DNA from: Aricia agestis
Lineage: Eukaryota > Arthropoda > Insecta > Lepidoptera > Lycaenidae
Direction of reading: 5' to 3'
Assembly: GCF_905147365.1 (NCBI RefSeq)
Contig: NC_056428.1
Span: forward strand, 27,744,001-27,808,000
Length of the DNA: 64,000 nt
Part shown: positions 24,101 to 36,100 of the stretch, in pieces
How the letters are laid out: each line of letters begins with the position of its first letter
Numbering within the stretch: position 1 is the first letter of the stretch
Translations under genes and position numbers: made by a program
Notes under the pieces: generated by a model
Told to the model about the DNA's origin: nothing
The model's database searches: none
What the model saw: the letters and a program-made list of their open reading frames with translations, nothing else

Positions 24101-27100
24101 ACTTTGAATGCAAAGGATCTTCAATGGTGTCTGTATTTAGCCTGTTTCGTGGTTGAATTTTTCAAAATTTATCATTTTGTTAAAATTCTGTAATTCTGTA
24201 TAACTTAACTTAAAAATCCAGTACTTATCTGTATTACACACCAAAAATCTGTATAAATACGGAGAAATCTGCATACAGTGTGTAACAAAAACAAGTGATA
24301 ATACTTTAGGGTGTGTACGTGTTCCTTATAGAGAGTTCACTGTGAAAGTAGCAGCTCTGAAAGACGAAAATTTTTTTTAACTTTTGTATGGGCAAGGGCC
24401 CGAGCGTTCACGAGTTTCCCCATATAAAAGTGAAAAAAAAATTTGGTCTTTCAGCGCTGCGACTTTCACAGTGAACTCTCTACAAGAAACACGTACACAC
24501 CCTTAAGTATTATCATTTATTTTTGTTACACCCTGTATATGGCAACACTGTATTCAATCTACATATCGTCATACTGTCAATGTGACTAGTAGGTGTGTAT
24601 GGTTTACACTTTTTATTTGTTGACTATTAACATTAGATAGATTATCGTCCAAGCTATTCTTGTGATCGCCTATTTCAATTCGGAATTCCCTTGTTGACTC
24701 CGTCGGTCACTACGTAAACATGTGTTACCTTTTCAAAGGAAACATGATAAATAAAATCAATTGAAAAACTACAAATGTTTGTAACTTATCTACTTTAGTC
24801 AACGAATCATAATTAAACTATTTGAGGTTACTCTTAACTGTGTCTTTGCGTTGTTAACTTGAGGGTGTGTCCAGAGTGCTTTTTTAATCAAAATGCATTC
24901 GCCTGTTTTGATACGAAGTTAGATTAGATGTCAAGAATGAATGGCATTTGATATAAGTTATAACGCAAGCGACATGACACCTAGAGATGCGTTATGTCAA
25001 ATCTCATACATTTTTGACATCTAAGTTTGCTATTGAAACTGGCATATAATACGTTATGTAGAATGTAGTTTGTGGACCAAGCACTCTGTTGCGACAGAGG
25101 CGTGATGATAAGTCACGATCGACTTTTTGGTGTTCTGGCTATTTAGGTAACAGCAGTACTTTGCGGGATCCTATTTGTTGAAGTTGTTTATACTACATCA
25201 AGATAACTATCTAGTTTTTTACATTTCACCTTATGAGCTCTTCCAGATTTGAAATGTCGCTTTATCTTGAGATTTTAAAATGTCCATTCCATTTTTATAC
25301 ATTTTAGATAGTGAATTCAATATCATGTCAGTTTTTGATATTTAGCCCCAATTTCACCAACGACTGTTAAAGTTAACGCTCGAATTAGTATCACGTTACA
25401 TCTTTCATTTTTCTTATGAATGAAAGAGAAGACATGACATTTTAACAAGCTGTTAACACTAACATACAGTGGTGAAATTGGGGCTTAGGCTTGATATTTC
25501 AAGCCTGCTTTAGATGAAATTCGTATAAAAATTGATATAATTATGTTGACCTTCCACCTCGGACGTCGTCAACTCGGCACAGAGGAAGTAGTTGAAAAAG
25601 GATTATTGAATTACGTAAATAATTTTATCTTATCTTATTCTTATCTTCTTATATATAAAATTCTCGTATGTCACAATGTTAGTTACCGTACTCCTCCGAA
25701 ATGGCTTTACTGATTTTTATTTAACCCGGCGTCATGGGGGCAGAAAAGTGTTACACGGACGTTGGAGTGGGTCTCACATACCCGTGTGTTAGATATCAAA
25801 ATTAGTCCAACCTTTTATAATAATCAATTTATTTTATATGTTTATATTAAATTCAATGTGTATTTATATGCATTAATGAAACATAAATATATTATATAAT
25901 TTATAACCATATTTAATAGAGCTTTAAAAAAAGAACGACAAAAGTCAACAAAATATTTCTCCTCTACTTAAATGTTAGTCTATTACTAATTAACAACCAG
26001 TTTTAATTTTTTAATGGCACTTATTTAAAGAATACTAAAATATTTTTATAAAAAATTAACAAATAATCACATCTAATCATTATCTTTGGTGCAATCAGCA
26101 CAGAAAGGTACAACATGTTCTAAGCAAATGTGTTTGGTGCAAGTTGCAACTTTCGCAAATGAAATAATTCGTTTTACGGTATTTTTTGGCTGAACAGTCT
26201 TGGCATCTTTTGCGAATATTCGGCTTCTTTGCCGGAGGTTCCCCTGAAGATTCACCAAGAAATTTTTCAATAGGCGTCTTGTACCAAATTGTACCGTCTT
26301 TGCCACGAACTAGCCGATTCAGATACAGTACAATGCTCTTCCGACAATCGATTTTTATCTGCACGCGAAGACAGTGGAATGTCATCATCGCCAGAGATAT
26401 CTTGCTCTGCGTCACTAGGATTACTACGTTTACTCAAGAGATCTTCTTTGCATATTTCCTGGTCTGACGAGGCAGAATCAGAGTCCGAGTTCCGACTCTT
26501 GTAAAATTGAAAGAATGGGTTGTCGTTCTTCCTCTTCTCAATCCATTTTGAGATCCATAAGATCACCGGTGATCGCGACAACAATAGAATAAAAATAGAT
26601 TTCCAAGAATCCACGATCGAAAGATTAAAGTACTTCAAGTACTTACCTACAAAAAACGCAAAGTAATTAAGTAAGTACCTACAAAAAATAAAATACATTT
26701 TACTATAAATCATCTAATTTTATTGTAAAACACAACAAAAATACAAAAATAAATGTTAAAAACACTGATAATCATTAAAATAACGTCTGTGTAAGATGTC
26801 CCGAAATTGTAACACTGACTGCGGGGATGGGTCTCACATACCTTATGCAACTTTGGGCCCCTGTTACTACCGCTGCGGCCGTCGCAGGACTAACGCGTTA
26901 CCTGTGACTCATAGACCAACTCAACAGCTCCAGCTATTGAGAAATTTGGCAACGCTGAACGCATGGTAACTGAATTACAAGTGAAATAAAAAGTGATGGG
27001 TCTCACAGACCCAACCCCCATGACGCCGGGTTAAATGCATATTCAGTAGGTCTGAGTATCGGCTACTTGCTACTTTTTATAATGATAAGTGCATTTTTTA

Positions 27101-30100
27101 AATAAATAGTAGTAAATTATTACAACCCAAGACTCACGGCGATCATTGTTTGTGTGACGGGATAGCTATGGATGTTGCCATGGTGCCATACTTATAAATC
27201 TTATAATTAGTCACTTCAATAAAATAATATGGGTGAAATACTTTATATGGCAAAACTACGTTTGCCGGGACAGCTAGTAAGACTCTAAAAATAGAAACTG
27301 CGATCGAAGTCCAGAAAACACTATCAAAGGTTAAAAAAGCTAAAAGATAACCGTCGTGAAGATTTTGTAAACAATGTTTATCTGCTTTACGGTTTACCTT
27401 TTTACCGACTTCCAAAAAGGAGGAGGTTATACGTTCGGCTGTATGTATCTTTTTTTTTATATGTTCAACGATAACTCAGCCGTTTGTGATCCGATTTTCA
27501 AAATTCTTTTTGTGTTGTATAGGGTTTAACTCGAATTTGGTACCATGTTCACAAAAGTGGTGATCTGATGATGGGATCCTGGAGGAATCGAGGGCACTCC
27601 TTGAAATTTGTATGGAAACATATAGTGATTTCAATTTTTTCTGAAGCATTCGAGGTAAATGCTACCAAAAAGTAAGATTTCGCACCAGGTTATACCCTGG
27701 ATCCGAAGGTACCCAACAGAACTTTTGAATCCTTATAGATACAGGTTCGGGGATATCGGCGTTGTTTAAACAACTGAAAGCATAAGCCAACACATCAATA
27801 TATTTGATAATCATCATCAAAATCATAATTATGCCATGGGTCATCACATTATGACCCAATTATTGATGCTTTTCGTGATATTTTGCATCGAAGCAGATGT
27901 TTTTGATGATTATATCGATATTTTCAAAATTCTTGTGTTGTTGTATAGGGTATAATCTTGATTTTGTATAATAATTGCGAAAGTGGTGAGCTGATGATGG
28001 AGTCTATGAGCAATCGAAGGAAATCCTTGAAATTAACCAAAAGACTCATAGTGGTTAAAATGTTGTTTCTAGTAACTTAAACATATGTCACGAATAAGAG
28101 AAAGTTCATACGAAGGTGTCTCTTGGTCCAAAGGCACTGAACAGAACTCCTGAACCTTTAAAGATAAAAGTTTTTAAATTGCAGCATCGCTTAGATAACT
28201 GCAAGCAATTACTACAATTTTGCTTACAGTAACATAATGTGAATAAGGAACATTCGTAGTAGTCATTACGCATTTAAAGCCTTATCTTGTAGATAACTAA
28301 AAAGAGTGAAATTATTATTTTTAATATAATATCAAAGATTTGACAGTTAATATAATATCAAAGATTTGACAGTAATAATTACATTATTTTTAACAAAAAA
28401 TTAAAACCAACTTCCAAGGTAAAAACAATAATAATATGAACTAAAAAGTATTAAATAACTCTTACTCTATAGTAGTGCCTTTTTCAGAATTCGTCTAAAT
28501 CTATTTCTGTACATACTACAGTCTTCATTACTTTGAAGTCGGTACCAGTCCCAAAAGCTTCAGATATTCTGACATTGACTGAACTCACGATAAAATTAGC
28601 TGGTACCGACTTCAAATAATGAAGACTGTAGTATGTTCAGAAATAGTTGAGATTTAGACGAATTCTGAAAAAGGCACTATTATAGAGTAAGAGTTATTTA
28701 ATACTTTTTAGTTCATATTATTATTGTTTTTACCTTGGAAGTCGGTTTTAATTTTTTGTTAAAAATAATAGTAATTATTATTGTCAAATCTTTGATATTA
28801 TATTAACTGTAATACCTACAATATATTACAGTCTTTAAAAAAATATTTTTGATTATTTGAACGTTTAAAATGTTATCAGCACGTTGCTTTAGTGTATTTT
28901 GTAAATGATGCAATATAAAGAAAATAATGATAATAATATCATGCATATTCAATAACAATTGAAATATTTTAATATTCATCTAAAATAATTTATATTGACG
29001 TGGTGCTACCAGCAAAAAGTGTACAGCAACTCTTTATCATGACTAATTACCCAATTAAATAAACAATGTTAAGTTTCATCATTATGCGTCAAAAATCTGG
29101 TTTAGGTGTATTCAACGCAGATCCGGTAAGATAAACTTTGTCCCCCTTCCTAATCAAGTTGAAAATACAGCGTGTAACGTTTTCTGTCTTTCCCATCCAG
29201 TTTACCTTCATAGTTAGGGAGTATTAATCAATGTAGCTATATCTATCTATATACTTATAATAAAATCGTAGAGGTAAAATTTTTGTACATTGAAAATAAA
29301 CTTGAAAAAACGAATCAGGGGCATTTTATTCTGGTTTAATTTTAGGTTAGGAATCTGAGAGTTTAAGAAGAAAGGTTTAAGAATAAAGGATAGATGCCTA
29401 CATTAAAGCGACCTTAAATAAATGGTAAAAAAGAAGAGTAAAAATATATTTTTAATGATTAAATATTAATATAAATCAATAAAAAAAATTGGGTACTAAC
29501 TATTAGTAGACAATAGACATAATATATTTATTTACATGAAAAATTCTTGTATGCCTTTGATTGTTCATAAAAAAGTAAAAAATCAAAATTTTTGAATTTT
29601 TCCAAAGGGTTCTTCTAGGCTTTTTTAAGATTAGCTCAAAAGAATAATAAAAAAAAATCTGGATTTCTTGTTTTGAAATAATCAGCGTATACAGGGTGTA
29701 ACAAAAACAAGTGATAATACTTTAGGGTGTGTACATGTTCCTTGTAGAGAGTTCACTGTGAAAGTAGCAGCTCTGAAAGACGAACATTTTTTTTCACTTT
29801 TGTATGGGCAAGGGCCCGAGCGTCACGAGTTTCCCTATACAAAAGTGAAAAGAAATTTTGGTCTTTCAGCGCTGCTACTTTCACATTGAACTCTCTACAA
29901 GGAACACGTACACACCCTAAAGTATTATCACTTGTTTTTGTTACACCCTGTATATATGAAGGAAGAACTCCAGTATTGTTTTTAAAATGTGTGATGTCAG
30001 CATTGCTGACATCACTTTCTTTATCCAAATTATTATCAAATTCAGAACTCATGCTGATATAAGTAGAAAAGCACTCACGAAGTAAAACTCTTCTTTTTAA

Positions 30101-33100
30101 ATTCAAAAACACTTTTATTCCAACTATTCTTAACAAAACTCACAAATTTCTTCTTAAAATTTAGCGTAACAGCACTATTATTTGATCCTTACTGCACAAC
30201 AGCTCAAATCAAACAGAACCGATTGAGTGTTGTGCAGCAGGTTTTATAGGGTTTGAACTTGTTTACAAAATAATGCAATTTTAAAGAGACAAATGTTATG
30301 AGTTGTAATTATTACATCAAAAATCAATATTTAAATTTACAAATTAGTAAACTTAATTATTTTTATTATTTAAGCTAAACAACAAATAGTGTTATTTTCA
30401 ATTTTTGTAAATATTGTAATTTTTTAAACAAACAAGTATAAAAAGTAATAACAATAATATTAAATATTATAATTAAAATTTATAAATCAAGAAAACTTAA
30501 ATGACACCTTTTTTTCATTTTAGTATTAAGACCGGAAGTATTTTATTATTAATAAGTTTAACATTCCAAAATAAGAATCTACATTTAAAAATCAATAAAT
30601 AATATTTTAATCAATAGTTCATTGTAATTTTAATTGTTATTAAAAAAATAAGTAATTAATTGTCAATAGTCCTACTTTTATAATTTACTGTTGCGCCGAT
30701 ACGGCCATGCTGACAGGCGGTGCGCTCTGCACCAGCCTTGTTGTAGGAAGAAGGATGATCTCGTAGTTTCTCGTAACATATGTCTCTCTTTGTTTTGAAT
30801 AAAATGAGTTCTATTGTACGAAACTGGGAAAAAACACTGCAGAAGATAAGAGAGACATATTATGTCTCTCTTATCTTCTGCAGTGTTTTTTCCCAGCCAG
30901 GATGTTTAAGCGCTGTATGATATGAGTTTATGATACTCCATTGAAATGATTCAGGTACAACTGTACTAAACTGCTGACCATGAACTGAGTCATTAACCTT
31001 CTTTTTTAAAACATTGCCTTCCAAAACGTAACCATCAACAGAATTATTATTATCACTGAGGCTGTCCATAATTGATCTTAGTTTCTCATCTCGTCGCTGT
31101 TCAACCTTGAGCCAATCTAAATCTCTTGTCATGACATTTACTGCAAATTCTGTAGGATTCCTGCTAAAGAAATTAGCGTGCTGCAGGCGTTCACCTTTTC
31201 GATATTCTATATCGAAATCATAATTTTGCAGAAATGCCCACCAACGATGAATTCTAGATAAAAGTTCTTTCTTATGTTTAGATGCTTTCAAGGCATTGCA
31301 ATCCGTTATCACTGTGAATTTCCTCCCATACAGATATTGCCGAAAATGTTTTATAGCTCTAACCACTGCAAGAGTCTCCAATTCATAGGAGTGATAACGG
31401 CTCTCAGCTTCCGTGGTCCTCATGCTCATAAAAGCAACAGCATATTGACGTCCATTGATGATCTGTACTAAGACAGCTCCAAATCCAAGGCTACTGGCAT
31501 CTGTAAAAAGTTGGATAGGTGCTTCTTCTTTAAATATGGTAAGTACAGGTGTAGATGTTAAGCACTCAATGATTGTATTTCGTGCTTTTTCATGTTTTTC
31601 GGTCCACTCCCATTTCGCAGCTTGTTTAGTGAGTGTATACAAGGGTACCATAATGCGAGAAAAATCAGGTATGTACTTCCTAAAGTATCCTGCCAAACCA
31701 TTAAATTATCTAACTTGTTTGACCGTTTTAGGTATTGGAGATTTGACCAATGCCTCTGCTTTTTGGGGACTCGGTCGAACTTGACCATCAGCTACTACAT
31801 TTCCAAGGTACTCGATTTTCCTTTTAAAGAAACTACATTTATCAGCATTAATAGAAAATCCGGAATCTTGAAGTGCTATAAGAATCTGTTCTAAATATGA
31901 CAATCCTTCAGCAAAATCACTACTTTTACTTAACACATCATCCACATACACCTGTGCTGCAGTTCCAAGTAACGATTTAAGGGCTCTGTTAATGCAACGT
32001 TGGTAAACAGAGCAGGCATTACTCAAACCAAATGGCATCGTAAGGTACTCGTACAGGCCGACTGGTGTAACGGAAGCAGTCTTTTCTATTAAATTTGCAG
32101 CAATAGGGATCTGGTGGAACCCTGCAGCCATATCCAAGCAGGTGAAGTAATGACCATCAGCTAATTGATCAATTTGATCATTAATCAATGGAAGTGGATA
32201 ATGGTCACGTAACGTATTTGAGTTAAGTTCCCTAAAGTCCACGCAAAGGCGATCATCGCCGTTCTTCTTCTTCATCAGTATAATGGGACTTGAATACGGT
32301 GATTTACTTTCTCGTATTATATTGTGTTCGAGCAGCTCTTGTATAATATTGCGAGCCTTTTCTCGTTCCACCGGACTTAAACGATATGGTCTCCTTTCAA
32401 CATATTTATCAGGATTTTTAAGTCTGATCTCCAATTCACCAGTATTGACTCTGGTTTTAGGATATCCACGGCTAACCAAATATTCGTATTTATTTAAAAG
32501 TTCCCGCAATTGTTTGACTTCATTTTCATCAGAAAGGTCGCAGTCCAAATCATTGAATAATGGAGAATGCATTTTCATATTATTGATCACAGATTCGTGA
32601 ATAAGTTCTGTTCCACTGGACGTAATGACCACACTCAAATTTGTTCCATGAATTAAATTCATACCAACCAAAATATCTGTTGACATTTCATAGTCGAGAA
32701 GAATAAAAAACTCCAATTCAACACTAATAGTATTTATGGTACACAGGGCCATAATTTTAGTTAAAGACAATGCAGGAAACTAAACAATTCCCTTAAGGTA
32801 ATTCACGGCTGAAATCCTTTGTCCGGGTAGCGTTGTGGCAATCGACTCCCTTATAACGGAACGTTCCGCCCCGCTGTCAAAAATAGCCTGTAATAACTTT
32901 TCTCCTATTTTGATAGTAATAGGAGCAAGTTTATTGCCGACTACACAGTTAACATTAGAAGTTAATGATCGTTCACGCTTAAAGCATGTATCATAATTGT
33001 GTCCTGGTTTCTTGCAAAAAGTACAAATTAGTGTTGGTGTTTTGATAGTTTTATCAGCGTTTTCAGGTTTGTTATCCGGTTGTTTAAATCGGCAATCATT

Positions 33101-36100
33101 AGTAGAATGATTTGTTTTCTTGCAAATGCGACAGCTTGAAGTTGATTGTGTATGGTCTGAAAATCGTGGGCGTTTATTCTGAATTGCCGAACTTGAATTG
33201 GGGTGAGAACGTTTCTTACGTATAGATGATGCAATGGAAATCAGTTCAGGAACTGTAGATGCCCTTGCATTCAATAATTCAATACGCAAACGTTCATCGT
33301 TGATACATCCAATGACAGCTTCCACAGCATGTTCATCTCCAAGTTTTTCTTTGGTGATTCTTTTCTAAAGAATCCATGCACGTGACAAAAATTCTGCGAT
33401 ATCCTTAGTAGAGTCATAAACATGTTCCCTAAACATGATGATATCACGGGAATATCTAATCTCTGGTTCAAAAGTTGTAATGAGGTTTTTGCGCAGCTGC
33501 TCCCAATTGTTTGTGGCTACCATTCAATAATCGGCCCACATTTTTGCGTGTCCTTTCAATAAACTACAAACTTTCATGCGTACATCAAAATCATTTAATT
33601 TATATGCAACAATGGCTTAGTCAATATGTTGACACCACTCACGTACTCCCACATAAGTATCTGGATCAAACGAAGGTAAATAGATGTCTATTTACCTTCG
33701 TTTGACTGACCTTAATTTTTGATTCACTCGGAGCAGTACATAAACGTTCCGACATTTTCTGCATCATTTCCATCATTTGCATAACGAATTGTGGTGGAAT
33801 CCCATCCATCTGCACTACATGTTGAATATTTCGCACAGGTTCATCAGCTATTACTTGGGCAACTACAGAGGATTGCTGTATTTCAGTTGATTCCAGTTGT
33901 TCAGGAGCTGAACGATCTGATGAGGAAGTGGTTTGAATCGAGCTTGTTTGCGATCCCACTTCTGATGACGAAGGAAGAACTCCAGTATTGTTTTTAAAAT
34001 GTACTTTCTTTATCCTAATTATTATCAAATTCAGACTCATGCTGATATAAGTAGAAAAGCACTCACTAAGTAAAACTCTTCTTTTTAAATTCAAAAACAC
34101 TTTTATTCCAACTATTCTTAACACAACTCACAAATTTCTTGATGACGAATGAAGAACTCCAGTATTGTTTTTAAAATGTGTGATGTCAGCATTGCTGACA
34201 TCACTTTCTTTATCCAAATTATTATCAAATTCAGAACTCATGCTGATATAAGTAGAAAAGCACTCACTAAGTAAAACTCTTCTTTTTAAATTCAAAAACA
34301 CTTTTATTCCAACTATTCTTAACACAACTCACAAATTTCTTCTTAAAATTTAGCGTAACAGCACTATTATTTGATCCTTACTGCACAACAGCTCAAATCA
34401 AACAGAACTGATTGAGTGTTGTGCAGCAGGTTTTATAGGGTTTGAACTTGTTTACAAAATAATGCAATTTTAAAGAGACAAATGTTTTGAGTTGTAATTA
34501 TTACATCAAATTAGTAAACTTAATTATTTTTATTATTTAAGCTAAACAACAAATAGTGTTATTTTCAATTGTTGTAAATATTGTAATTTTTTAAACAAAC
34601 AATTATAAAAAGTAATAAAAATAATTTAAATCATGTTTTTAATGCAATAGCATTTAAAAATTATAATTAAAATGTATAAATCAAGAAAACTTAAATGACA
34701 CCTTTTCATTTTAGTATTAAGACCGGAAGTATTTTATTATTAATAATTTTAACATTCCAAAATAAGAATCTACACTTAAAAATCAATAAATAATATTTTA
34801 ATCAATAGTTCATTGTAATTTAAAAAAATAAGTAATTAATTAAATATAGTCCTACTTTTATAATTTACTGTTGCGCATATATATACTGTTATATACATTT
34901 CTCTACAAATACTTATAAAAAATATATTCCAGGTTGTCGCAATTTTTGGTATCGCTGGAGCAATACGAGGCGGAGAATTTTCAGAATTATTAAGAGTGCA
35001 ACATATCGAAGATACTGATAATCAGCTGATTGTGACGATTCTAAAAACAAAAACGGAGAAATTTCTGCAGTATAAACTAGCTCTGCGACCTGAGAACCCA
35101 AATACCGATAGGTTTTTCTTACAAATGCAAATGCAAAAGGGTCAAAGCGTCCGTCAAGTCATGGGGAAGAACTCATTCGAAAAAATCCCTAAAAAATAGC
35201 AACTTACTTGAATTTACCTGATCCCGAGAAATATACCGGTCAGAGTTTTCGGCGTACGTCAACAACGTTGTTAACTGATTCCGGAGCTTCAAAGCAACAC
35301 GGTGGTTGGAGATCTGATACAGTGGCTAGTGGTTACATTAAGAATTCCATTCAAAATAAAAAATATATTTATAATAAAATTATGAAGGCCCATCAATCTC
35401 CAGCAACAGTGACTCATACAATTACTCATTAAACTCATTAAACGACAGAAACTCCCACAATTAATTTAAAACCAATACCATTACCCAGTCATGACAACAT
35501 CCAAAATATATTAAGAAATATTCCGGAAAATTCAAACATCTAATTTTAAAACTGTAAAGAGTTTCATTTCCACTATCATGGAGATAAAGAAAATTAAATG
35601 TCTATTAATGTGTTTTATTTTTTCGTCTGGGCGGGCTTCGCCCAATGAGTTTAAAGTATATCTCGGCGAAGATTTTCTAAGACTCTACAACGAAAAAGAA
35701 TCCTTCAATAGAGCTCTATTAGAAATTGATGATATTTTAAATGCTCATAATTTGTCATGTCACATACTTGGTTTACCAGTTCCGACATATTTGCAAATCA
35801 TAGACGAAGCAAATACTATTGATATAATAGAACAAGAATTGCTGTTTTGTGAGTGTTATGAAACCGCGAATACTTAACAGCATAATTTTATCGATCAAGT
35901 AATTCGTAAAATTTTATATTATCATGATTCTCCATCAAATGTTTTTTGTTAAACTGCTCATGCAGGTTGTGGCAAAACATTCACTCTAACAGCAATTACT
36001 CACAAATTTAATTCACTTTATCTTCGTTGTCTTGCAACTGCATTCAGTGGCATAGCTTCAACTTTATTACTTGAAGGTAGGACTTTGCACTTGTTTCAAT

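Larger units (their letters stand above)
29957..34877 (-). mobile_element. defective Ty3/gypsy LTR retrotransposon (4.9 kb)
   Basis: Two direct long terminal repeats, 29957-30697 and 34146-34877, flank minus-strand gag-pol remnants. On the minus strand the LTR begins TGCGCAACAG and ends CTTCCTTCA; TATA stands on both outer sides (29953-29956, 34878-34881), the 4-bp target duplication. The order on the minus strand is LTR, gag, protease, reverse transcriptase, RNase H, then a break where integrase should be. Two in-frame stops, a gag frameshift, an internal duplication at 33964-34140 and two perfect palindromes show it is dead. Confidence 0.92.

Noticed and set aside
31274..31894. Plus-strand frames across the gypsy RT/RNase H region
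   Set aside because: Antisense shadows of pol.
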